Of a DNA stretch of 64,000 bases, positions 47,542 through 58,435 are shown piece after piece. The stretch lies in NCBI GenBank assembly GCA_932521025.1, contig OW051472.1:8618001-8682000 (forward strand), in the 5' to 3' direction. The stretch is from Oscheius onirici. Taxonomy: Eukaryota > Nematoda > Chromadorea > Rhabditida > Rhabditidae. How positions within the stretch are numbered: position 1 is the first letter of the stretch; every line of letters begins with the position of its first letter. Below the pieces are notes generated by a model, which was given only the letters and a program-made list of their open reading frames with translations, was not told the DNA's origin and did not search any database. The translations under genes and the position numbers were made by a program.

Positions 47542-50500
47542 ATGCTTCTCTGGCTGCTGACCGCCTTTTTGGCGGTAGCTGCGCATCGGCCGGAGCAGGA
47601 CGAGATCCAGAGGAGTGGTTCGTCTTGTTCAGTCCATTCGAACTAAAAATGCTTTTCAGTGTTTCGAACATGGGACAATGGCCCTGTTCGGTACATTGAT
47701 GACGAGCTGTTCCGGGAAGAAGAGACCCACACACGGAGCAAACGATCAGTCATGAGTCAAGCAGCCACCATCAAAGCTGGCTTCGGATCTTGTCAGACTC
47801 CTGGCTATACTGGAGAAGGATGTATTCATCGTAGGATTTAAAGATTTGAAAGTGGTAAATTCAAATCTAGCAATTTGTGCCATCAACAACGAGAACATTC
47901 CGAACAATGTGAACACTGAAGGATTGGTTAGTTTTCTTGAGACATTGCTGTATGAAAGTACCGTAGTCCAGAAGGCTTTCGAACTATTTTTTAGGGTGAC
48001 TGAGATTGAGGCGAGGCGATAATTTTCAGTACTAAATAGATTTAAAAAATTGCCCTATTTTCTTGGTCGGGATCTCTTCGCTTCTCGTCCGGCCTTTTGC
48101 ACATAAAAGGATTTAAAAAATCGCCTCGCCTCAATTTTTTTTCTCGGTCGAGATTTTCGCGCCTGGCCCGGCCTTCGACACATCTATGGCACAGACTTGC
48201 TGAGCCCGGATCGTTCCATTGTTAAAAAAAAGTATTGTAACATTCCAGAAGGTACTGTAGATGCTAAAAATCACAACTGTTTTTCGCTGCCCAAATAAGT
48301 TTTAGGGAGAAACGATAGACAAGACGTATTTGGCAAATTGCACTCAAGAATATCTGGTCTACGTCGATGATACGGTGAGTGACTAAAATTGTGTTGATTC
48401 TTGTTTAAACAGATGGTCAATATTCGATTCCATTTGGAAAGTGAAAAACCTCTGAATCCATACATGATCATCATGAGTTCCGACGGATCTGTTTTGTTCC
48501 CGGATTCGAATGTGAAAACTCCGTCTTCATACCAACCTTTCTGGTCCACCCTTGATCCCGGAATCTACAAAGTGGTTCCGTCGGCTGACCTCAACACGGA
48601 TGCCTGTGTGATGACGATGAATGTAAAAGAATCGAATGCCTTTGGAAAGAACTCTTTTAGGCTCGAACCATGTTGAATGTGGTGGGAGGATTTGTGTCTT
48701 ATGGAGACGATCAGGCCCGCAATGACTTCCCAACCGGATTTGCCTATAAGGGAATGGAAGCGACGGCAGTATTTCACGGCAACAGTCTTCGTAGTCCAGC
48801 TAGACTCATCTCGATGGCAATTACCGGAAATGACAATGTTAGTTTGCATGGAAAAAAAATTGGTAATACTCGGCGCGTCAATCCCTTGTGTCAACTGCTC
48901 AAAATTTGAGCGAAATAGGCAATCTTTGCCTATTTTTGTTCCCACGAGTTTTCTTCGAAAATTAACGGTTTTTCCTCGCAGTTTTCACGTTCTAGGGGTT
49001 ATTTTAGGCGTAGAATTCAATAAGCATACTCAGAAAGTGTAAAAATGAACGGAAAATGGGTAAAAGCATCAAAAATTAACATCAGGGGGTTGACGCGCCA
49101 GAGAATTGAACTGAGGGGGTTGCCAGTATTACCAAAAAATAATTCTCTTTGAACTTTTCAGAGCGTCTACAGACCAAAACCGCTGGAAACTCGGTACAAC
49201 TGCAGCTACGAGTATTTCAGAGACGGATTCATCTGCAAAACTCTAGGACCTTACCTCTATCATGTCGATGGAATCACTTTCAAAGGCTATCAATTCCGTC
49301 GAACTTACGGTTTCATGTGTCTGCGTAAGTTGAAGGGGAATAAAAGGGCAAAAAAAAACTCTTCAGCACCGCCTCCAACAACCCCACCGACTACAGTAAC
49401 TACGCCTGTGCCGACGCCGTTGGCTGGTTGCAAAAACGATGCATTCCAAATCAACCAACTGAATGGAAACTTTACCTGTTTCTGTCAAGGCTTGTGGCAG
49501 GGAGTCGACTGTGGGACGATACTTTGTATGAACGGAGGGACCCGAAGGGACGACAACACGTGTGCCTGTAAAACTGGCTATAAGGGCAATCACTGTCAGG
49601 ATGTCTACTGCTCTGACGATCAGGGCTCAGATTTCGATGCCGAACATCCAACTCTGACTGTAGTTATGCGCTCTCGGAAGTATATGAATAAGATCAACAA
49701 ACAAGTAAGTTTTGAAGAGAGTACTTTTTTGAGCAGTTTCCACCGACTTCTCAAGAAATTTCAGTTCTTTGCTGATACCATTTTCCAAAAGTAAATCCAT
49801 CAAATTATTTTCTAGAAGCAATGTTTTGCTTTACAAATGCCAATTAACTTTACACTAGAAAACAATACACGAAATGTTGTGGATCCAGAAAAGACGCTGT
49901 GTTTGACATATTGAAGTTTACTGTAGTTTGAGACGACATTTGCAATTCCTCTTCAAAATTATTTCACAGTAGATGAAATGTTCCGTAGCCAGTGATTTAG
50001 AATTTTTAAAAGACAAATTGATGTCAAAGTTAACTATTAAATTCTAGATGATGTAAAATTGTTATTGAAAACGAACAATTAGGGAACTTATAGACTGTTG
50101 GAAAATGGTCCGTGTATCACTAAAAAACCGAAAATTCTTCCTGCATTGTACATTGGGTATGCTAGGGTCGTCTGTGGACCAACAGATCTCTCTGGTTTAG
50201 TCCTATACTATTAGAGATCCGTCTCCAAATTCTGTTTTTACGACTATAAATAGAGCTCCCCCAGCACAAATCAGTGTTGCAGGTAGCTGATGCCGTTTCG
50301 AATCTCGTCAACACTCTCCAAATTGATCCGAACTATTTGGCCAACTTTATTCTCGTCCTCTTCAATAACGACCAGATTATTCACAACCAGAGGTACACCG
50401 TCTTCCAAAACTTCTACAACGACATTATCAACATTGGCGCCAATTCCTCGTCAACGGACGGGGATTGCTACGATTCGGTGTTCTCCGCAGTCTCGTAAGC

Positions 50501-53500
50501 TGTATCTTTTTGCTGAATAATGATTTTTAGGTCCGCTCTCGTCCAATATCCCACCTACAAATCTCCAGTTTACATTGTAACGGATGCTCCTCCGAAAGAC
50601 ACGGATATCGGCGACACCGTCTTCCAACAGGACAGCTTCTGGAGAGCGCCGCTTCATTTCATTTACGTTCAGCCAGATCCTCTCTGTCTCGTCGATCCCG
50701 AAGACCCTGGTTATCGAAAAATGGACGACGTATCAAAGAAGACCAGTGGACAGACTTTCTATCTTAGAAACGTTTCGGGAGTTTATGATGTAAGAGAACC
50801 TACGCTTTTTCTAAAGAGAGTGTTTCAGTTTGTGAACAGTCACATGCAGATGACTGTCTACCGTAGTCACTTGCTTCTCTCCAATGACGTCCAAACTTGC
50901 AATCTTCAAAACGCTTACCAAGCGGTCACTGTCGATGACACGATTCAGCAGATTACTGTAGTAGCTACAGGAGAAAATCTTCAGCTGGTTGTTACTATGC
51001 CGCACGGAGTCAACTTTACCAGAACGACAGTCGTTTATAATGACAATGGAAATTTCATCTGGCTTGTCAACGGAGTCCAGACCGGTCTCTGGACGTTCAA
51101 TGTAGTGACTGCCAGTCAGGGAAGCGCATGCAGTTTTAGAATATTCCAGAAGGATTACAATAATCTAGGTTTGTTCTTAGAACCCCCTCCCCTACGTAAG
51201 ACGCAATTACGTATTCACGTTTTTCAGGGTCAAGACGACATTTTTCAATTTTTCAGAGTTCTGCAAAGTTGTATAAGACTTCATGGGCTACAACTTGCAG
51301 AACATCACAAAGTCAGAAAATGCCGTCTTGACCCCAAAAAACGTGAATACGTAATTGCGTATTTTAAGTAAGGGGGCTTCTAATAGAGGTTTTAGGGTAT
51401 ACTGTATTGAAAGAATTTTCAGCCGGAACCCAGAACCCATCTTACGGATCCCTCTTCTGGGCATTCACACCAGCTATTGACATGAACGGCTACCTAACAC
51501 AGCCGTAAATTTTAGCTGAAATCAAACAAAATCAGGATTTTCAGAGTCTACAACTTTGACACGGGAATTGCGATGAAACTGACCAACTATCCGTTTGTTT
51601 TGCCCCAATATGTGACAGCCGGCTTAAACATTTATGCGAGCAGAAATGGAAAACAGGTTGAAGTGTATGCTTCTAACGGAATCTGGAGAGACGGCTGCGA
51701 ATACAATTTCTACTTCCCATCGTTCAGTTGCTACGTTCCCAATGAACTGCTTTATTTCACTGTTAGTTTTTTCTATTTTTCCCAAAGAATCTTTTTAGTT
51801 CTTCGGCAGAGACCAAGTTGGCTTGTCGATCCAAAGAAGCGGAGTCATGGTCTGTTCTTTAGGTTTGTTTCTGACTTGTTCAAAAAAGCTTACAAAACTT
51901 CAGTTCAACCGACTCAGAACCCACCGAACGAATGTCTAAATGGCGGAGTTGACACAGGAAACGAAACGGCCTGTTTCTGCCCAATGGGCTACAGCGGTCA
52001 AAAGTGTGAAAATATTGTCTGCTACAACGGAGGAACGGCCCAAGGAACAAAGTGTCTCTGTACACAGAACTGGGGAGGAACCTTCTGCGAATTTGGTAAG
52101 GCACAGGATATGAAATCAACAAAAGAGCCTGTTCAGCCAAATGTACGGAGAAAGGATTTTCGCCGGAGAACCAACTGAAATACGTCGATATGGTCTTTGC
52201 AGTCGAGATGACACAACTCGGAGCTGCTCAAATCTCCTCTCTCGACAAGTACTTCCAAGGTTTTCAACTTGTTTAATTTCTAAACACAGAAAAATCTAGA
52301 ACTTCTTCGTGACATCGTTTCTCAAGACCAGAAGTGGATCAGACGATTCGTGCTGGCCGGATATAATTCGACTTGTTCGTTTCATTCAAATCCATTTTAA
52401 ATTGCTCCCAAGTCTCTGTGTGTCTGAAGCTTTTATTGAGGATAAGAAGGGGAGATTTGTGAAGATCCAAAGTTATTCTTTTGTAGCAAATTGAAACAGG
52501 AAAAGCAAGTGCGCGAAGGGTTCTTATGACTCTGATAATTTCCTTGGAGGGAGAAGGGGGTGACTGGAGCAGAGTGACAATGGAAGAACACAAGAAATCT
52601 TTAGCCCTGTAAAGGCGGTACTATCCTTGACCACTTTTAATTGCCCCCAAGTCTCTGTGTGTCTGAAGCTTTAATTGGGGAAGATTTGTGAAGATCCGAT
52701 GAAAACTGTTGTTTGCTTTGGAAAAGTTTCTTTGAAAAACGCAAAAGCAATTAGTCAGTTCTGGGATAAAACAGTTAGTGGAATATTACTGAAGTCAGGG
52801 TACAGATCGACTTTCAAAGAAGGGGATAGAATTCATGGGAGGGGATCAACCTAAGAACAGTGAGACTTGGCAAAAGAGGGGAGAATCTCCATATCTTGCC
52901 CTGAAAGGACAAGAAGTGGAAACCTCGTACTTAAAAATTCATCTCCCTAGCTTTTGCAGAAAGAATGACTTCTAATATAGTAAATTTTCAGGGGCTGACG
53001 TCCTGGTAGAGGCCTCAGCTGACAACTATCAAACAGTTGTCGACAAACTTCACGATGTCGCGAATTCCGTTATGACGGATCCTGGCTGTGGTGGCGTGCA
53101 AGTATGGAAGGCGTTTGACACGGCCGTTCTGAAACGAGACGCCGGTCCCGGGTCCTATTTTGAGCTGTTTGTTACAACAACGCCAGATAATAGCGACCAG
53201 GATGGTTGGAATCAGCTCTACGACTACCAGCGATCGATGAATCTTCACATCAACACATATCTTGGAGTCAGTTCTAGTAACAATAACCCGCAGGGATATT
53301 ACTGTAATGCTGCTGATGCCGATTTCTACTGGCTGAACATTTTGACGGAAAGCTCAGCTGGAGAGCTGTACGCCTCCGTTCCAAATTCCACCATCGCGTG
53401 GACGATTCCTCTTCAGTTCTACTCCAGCGTCGTCTTCAACGGCTACTCCGAGGACTGTACTGACACACAAAAGGTTTGATTGTTCTTTTTTTTTAATTGA

Positions 53501-56500
53501 TGAACTGAATTTTTAGTGGTACTTCCCTGTTGATGCCTATGTCCAGACTATTCAGTTTGATGTATATGGACAGAATCCGCAAGTGACAGTCTATGACCAG
53601 GATGGAAATACGAACGATCAAATCCAGATTATTCAGGATCCTTTCGCGGGCTTGCTCATCACAACCGTCATGAAAGGTTTGTCTTTGTACTTTTCTACAC
53701 CTCCAAAATACCGTAAAAGCTCTAATATAAGCCCACCCCTCTTACGTAAAATACGCAATTACGTATTCACGTTTTTTGAGGTCAAGACGTCATTTTCTGA
53801 CTTTGTGTTCTGCAAAGTTGTAGCCCATGAAGTCTTATGCAACTTTGCAGAACTCTGAAAAATTGAAAAATGTCGTCTTGACCCTGAAAAACGTGAATAC
53901 GTAATTGCGTATCATACGTAAGGAGGTGGGCTTCTATTAGAGCTTTTACGGTATTCAGAATGCGACGATGGATGGAAATCTTACGGATCCTACTGTTACT
54001 ACTTCAATAGTGAAAAAATGAGCTGGTCCGACTCGAGGAACTTCTGTCACGAGTCCGGAGGACAACTGGCCGACGATATGACAGACGACAAGCACACCTT
54101 TATCATGCAAATAGGAAGTGTCTACAGCTTCTGGATTGGTCTCTTCAGCAATGCCACAGCTGGAAATCCAACCTGGTTCTGGGACAGACCTGATGGCAAT
54201 CAACCGGTTGCAGTACGTTGAGAGTTCGATGAAAAAGAAACTGTTTTCAGTTGGGTACTGACTATTTGAACTGGGCCGGAGGTTCTCCTCCGACTGACCC
54301 AAATCTTTCATGTGTTCTCTGGAATGGCGCCAACAGGAGAACTGACACATGGACCGGAACAGAGTGCAATTTTACAGCCTGGTCACTTTGTCAGAAGCAT
54401 CGCTACGATTCCCAGTTCCGTCCAAGCAACCGACGCACTGGTAACATTGTCCGTTTGAGTATGATTCTTCTCTAATTTCAGACGTTCTGCCACCCGGAAA
54501 ATGGTCAGTCGCCATAACGACAAACAGCAGTGGTTCTGCATATCCGTCACGGACCTGTGGACTTCTGGTTCGAGTTCAGTCAGAGCTCCAGATCATAACC
54601 GGCTACGCTCAATCAGTCGGTCAGGATATGCCTGACCAGGACCCATACCGAGAGTCTAACCTCAATAGGATTGTCACGTATCTTCACTCTCAGGACAACG
54701 AATACAGAGATCCTTTCCTCTCAATGGCTTCCATCACTGACGCTTATAATCGTAACTTTCATTATGAATCCCAAGAAGACAAGTTTCAGAGACATTCTAT
54801 AATGCAGCTCGCTACTTTGAAAGATGGGACTGTGCCTATCCCTGGGTCACACAGACCTTCTCCTGTCCAAATGCTCTTGAGAACGGCAACGAGTTTCAGG
54901 TTGCCCATTCGGGAGAAGATTCCTTCGGAAACATGTTCCAGCGACTCTCCTTCGGACATTGTTCTCGAACGCGTAGGATTCAGCAATTTTTTGAGCGAAT
55001 CTTTCTGTTTAGCTCTTACCTGCGGACAAGGCGGCTATCGATGGAACGGTCAGTGCATCTGTAACGAGTACTGGCAGGGCAGATACTGTACAATTCCGGT
55101 CTGCGTCAACAATGGAACTCTCAGCGCCGATGACCAGTCTTGCAACTGTCTGCCAGGATACACTGGATTCAGCTGTCAATATGGTAAAACTCCCGTTTAT
55201 TGGAAAATGAAAGAAATGTTCAGAAATGTGCGATTCCATGTATCTGGTGAAATTCACCAATGACGAAAAGACTCTAATCCTTCTGGTTGAGAATACCGTT
55301 CAAAACCAAGGAGCCATCAGTGCCCTGGCCAATAATTTGACTCAGATATTCCAAAACGTCGACTCGAACTTTTTCGGCAGCTACATCCTCGGAACTTTTG
55401 ATTGTATGCGAGATGTTCTTTCTCTGAGAACAGTTTTTCAGCCAACTTGAAAACAAAGTACGACTTTTTTGATACTTTGGTCGATCTTGGCAATGCCATC
55501 AAAGCTCTCAATCCCACGGATCCAGGAACCTGCACGATGCCTCTTTTCTCGTAAGTGTGCCTTTTTGAAATGTTAATTTTGTTCAGGGCAATTAATAGCT
55601 TCTTTGGTGATGAGACCTCCACATATGCCGCTTGGCCGAACTCTGAAATGCTCGTGGTCACTTCTGCCGGCTCGGCCGGAGATCAGAAGAGGAGGGACGA
55701 TCTCATCAATCTGGCTGATCAACGAATCAAAGTGAAGCATTTGAATAGCCTAACAGAATAGTTTCAGGTCAACTACATCTACAACGCTGACACTTGCGGA
55801 AAGATGCCAGCCGATGGATCTATCAGAGACATTGCCCGAACAGCTTATACCTCCAATGGAAATGTCGCCTTCATGAACAGTAGTCAGATCAGCAATGTTA
55901 GTTTTAACCTATTCAATTACCGACAAAGCTCTAATAGAAGCTCACCCCCTTAAGTAAGATACGCAATTACGTATTCAAGTTTTTTTGGGGTCAAGACGTC
56001 ATTTTTTGACTTTGTGATATTCTGCAAAGTTGTAGCCCTTGACGTTCTCTACAACTTTGCAGAACATCAAAAAGCTGAAAAATATCGTGTTGACCCTGAA
56101 AAACATGAACTTACGTAAATGGGTGGGTTTCTATTAGAGCTTTTACGGTAATTTACTTTTGTAGTATCTTTCCGCCTTCTTGCCGACTAGATATTCGTCA
56201 AACACGCTCAGCAATCCCACCGTTGCTGGAAACTTTAGCTGCGACGGAAGCGATCCCTGGCTGGTACAGGTCGACAGCAACACGACTTCTTTGTATATCG
56301 CCGTGACGGCTGAAATTGGGATGCTTGGAGCAAAGGATCCGAAGCTGGGTTAGTTCAGAAGTTGTGCCTTTTCTGAATGAGACAAACTTTGCAGACAGCA
56401 TCCAACCCGACGTCTTGTACTCGCAAGACGGAACCCTCTTGTACAGAATTTCGACAATTGGTGATCCGGGAATCTATTCTCTCAACGTAGGTTCTGCTTG

Positions 56501-57905
56501 AGAGTAACTAAATAAGATTTAGATCAATTCTTACGGTCTCTGTTTCGCCTCAATCTGGTCGGTCGGAGGAGCACAGGTGACTGTCTTCTATGCTCAAACG
56601 ACGCCAGCTAATCCGACTGGATCTAGACAGGAGACCGGAGGCCACAGTCCTGGAGCCTTTGTGAACAATGTGATAACGGCACATGTGCAAGGAGCAGCCG
56701 GACATCGAGCCAAGTTGCAGTATGCTGAAATCTTCGACGTGGACACGCAACAAATGATTCTCCGATCAGAACTCTACAGACGAGATGGACCCTTCGGAAC
56801 ATATCCCAACGTGACGTGTCAATTTGAATACTTCTCGGATCCGTTTACTTGTAACACGGATCTTCTGGCTGTCTATATTTACGGAATGGACGAGACTTAC
56901 ATTCAATTCCGACAGCAGTTTGCGGCGTATTGTGTCAATTCGACTCTGACGACACGGACTCCGGGAACCGTTGGAACAACAATCGGTATGACAGCTTCGA
57001 CAACTGCTAAGCCGGTCACTACGACAACAGCCACAACAAAAGTGGCCACAACAAGCGTAAAGACAAACAGTCCGACAGTCAACACAGGAACCACTGGAAC
57101 CACTCCCATAGTCAGTTTTCCATTGAAATCATAATGACTACCGAGTTTAGCCAACAACGTCCTATGGAAACCGAAATCTTGTATTTGATGTCGTTTTCAT
57201 GATTGACGTCAGTCAAGCAAATGTCAATAACTACGATATAGTAACTTTGGAATTACAGGCTTAAAACTTTTTAAAATTCAGCTATCCAAATTTGTTCAAA
57301 CTCTAATGCTCTCATATACACTCAACCAGGACATGGTCCGAATTGCACTGCTGCCTGTCATGCCAGAGAATCTCTGCATTCCGTGGACAACGCTCGACTC
57401 AGCGACCTCGCAACAGATGTTGGTCATCTATCTGGACCAGATAAAGCAGCTGGCGAACAGCACTGGTCTATTCACCGAGGTCGGACAGTATTTGCAGCCG
57501 TTAGTCTTTTTGCTTGTCCGTTTGACAGATTCTTTAGTGCTCTGGATCAGTCGGTCAGTGTAAACTTTTTGAATATCGGCTACAGAAACGGGATCAGCAA
57601 TCATCTACTGATCTATTTGACCTCTACTACTACGTTCAGTGACACGCCGAAAACGGACAGCATCCGTGCCGGCAAGCAGTACGGAGTCATCACTGTCGGC
57701 TACGGGGCAAGCGCCACAGACACTAATGCTCTCCAAGTTTGTAGAGAAAGTAGTGAACTGATAAAGTTTTTAGGGACTGTCAGGAGGCAACAACTGTGTC
57801 TTCACTGCTGCCGATCAGAACTCTCTGAACAGAGATGTCTTGACCAGCATTCAAAATCTGATCTGGACCGCAGATGGAAATGGCGGAGTCTATTGTGGAA
57901 TGTGA
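47542..57905 (+). CDS. Giant secreted EGF / C-type lectin / VWA protein (gene B)
   Basis: Tandem paralogue of gene A with the same module order, alignable nearly end to end. A signal peptide (MLLWLLTAFLAVAAHR) is followed by a dibasic RSKR site that could be cleaved. EGF pairs lie near 49429-49605 (CGTILCMNGGTRRDDNTCAC), 51925-52095 and 55018-55190. A VWA-like module (VDMVFAVEMTQLGAAQ) is near 52180. A C-type lectin domain lies at about 53957-54420 (CDDGWKSYGSYCYYF, FWIGLFSNATAG, WSLCQKHRYD). A Thr-rich linker near 56940-57110 precedes a C-terminal VWA ending NGGVYCGM. Its MIDAS reads DVSQA, not DxSxS, so metal binding may be weakened relative to gene A. Many introns are enlarged by fold-back elements. 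Secretion and a role at the host-environment interface are inferred. Confidence 0.85.
48005..48135. mobile_element. GC-rich palindrome in a gene B-only intron
   Basis: Arms ATTGAGGCGAGGCGA and TCGCCTCGCCTCAAT with A/T-rich flanks. Just inside and outside lies a direct duplication (CTTGGTCGGGATCTCTTCGC and CTCGGTCGAGATTTTCGCGC). Located in the intron 47927-48305. Gene A has no intron at the aligned position. Confidence 0.7.
48860..49135. mobile_element. Fold-back element in gene B intron
   Basis: Arms TTGGTAATACTCGGCGCGTC and GACGCGCCAGAGAATTG... GTATTACCAA; the right arm carries a short insertion. The homologous gene A intron (37586-37622) is about 37 bp, so the element expanded a shared intron. 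Confidence 0.7.
49705..50281. other. Large gene B-only intron
   Basis: A 577-bp intron splits the module after KYMNKINKQ; gene A reads through without an intron (QQMNSVVSQVQQAATAYL). I see no clear inverted repeat or gene inside it. Confidence 0.5.
51182..51399. mobile_element. Family-1 MITE in a gene B-only intron
   Basis: The right end, CTTCTAATAGAGGTTTTAGGGTA, is nearly intact; the left outer end is missing. Inner arms ACGCAATTACGTATTCACG and CGTGAATACGTAATTGCGT, core TTCTGCAAAGTTGTA. It fills 86% of the intron 51169-51422. The aligned gene A sequence has no intron. Confidence 0.88.
52396..52697. repeat. Direct repeats in a large gene B-only intron
   Basis: AAGTCTCTGTGTGTCTGAAG occurs at about 52409 and about 52650, each followed by GATTTGTGAAGATCC. 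They lie in the 620-bp intron near 52371-52991 that splits an STW motif; gene A (NSTWGDVMYF) has no intron there. Confidence 0.65.
53709..53953. mobile_element. Family-1 MITE, full-length, before the gene B lectin domain
   Basis: TACCGTAAAAGCTCTAATAT at the left and ATTAGAGCTTTTACGGTA at the right. Inner arms TACGCAATTACGTATTCACG and CGTGAATACGTAATTGCGTA, core TTCTGCAAAGTTGTAG. The right end is followed directly by TTCAG, the splice acceptor. Confidence 0.92.
55918..56150. mobile_element. Family-1 MITE, full-length, in gene B intron
   Basis: TACCGACAAAGCTCTAATAG and CTATTAGAGCTTTTACGGTA ends, core ATTCTGCAAAGTTGTAG and CTACAACTTTGCAGAA. The right arm has lost the CGTAATTGCG block. The homologous gene A intron is about 40 bp without an element. 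Confidence 0.92.
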
Positions 57906-58025
57906 TTTTTCCCAATGAATTCTTTATTATCTCATATTATTGTGTTTGCTCACCTCCTGATGGAAGAAGAAGCATTCAACTTTTGTATTCGTGCATGGTA
58001 AAAGGTAAAAAAGTATATACCAGAA

Positions 58026-58292
58026 ATGGCAAATGGGGCCGGCCCGATTTGTACCCGCGTAGTCTGCGTCATCAGTTCCAAGACGTCCCTGCTTGCCAAA
58101 ACGGTGCCTCCGGCTGAGAAACGTCAGCTGGCCAGAGCTTTCCAGGAGCTCCAAAAGTACAAGAAGCGCGTCATGTACATAGACCAATCTGATCTTATCC
58201 TGACCACTTCTGACTTGTCGAGACGAATCTCGTGGCCATGGACAAACATACAAACAAACAGTCCACTACAAACACCATTGCGCTTTAGATAG
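58026..58292 (+). CDS. Doubtful small protein of 88 residues
   Basis: An open frame from MANGAGPICTRVVCVISS to TAG at 58290. The ATG follows a TATACCAG acceptor. The middle (PPAEKRQLARAFQELQKYKK) looks coding. No domain recognised and no second exon. It could be a small trans-spliced gene or chance. The surrounding 57906-58435 holds nothing else. Confidence 0.3.
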   Translation: MANGAGPICTRVVCVISSKTSLLAKTVPPAEKRQLARAFQELQKYKKRVMYIDQSDLILTTSDLSRRISWPWTNIQTNSPLQTPLRFR

Positions 58293-58435
58293 TTTAGATT
58301 GTCAAAAAAGCCTCGAATTTGTTCACTTTTGTTGCATTTGTTACCCCAAATAGTCTCATTAAACAGATTTATCAGTAATCACCAGATACTCTCTCCTCTT
58401 GATCTACGGAACGTTACAAAATTATCCCAAGTCCA

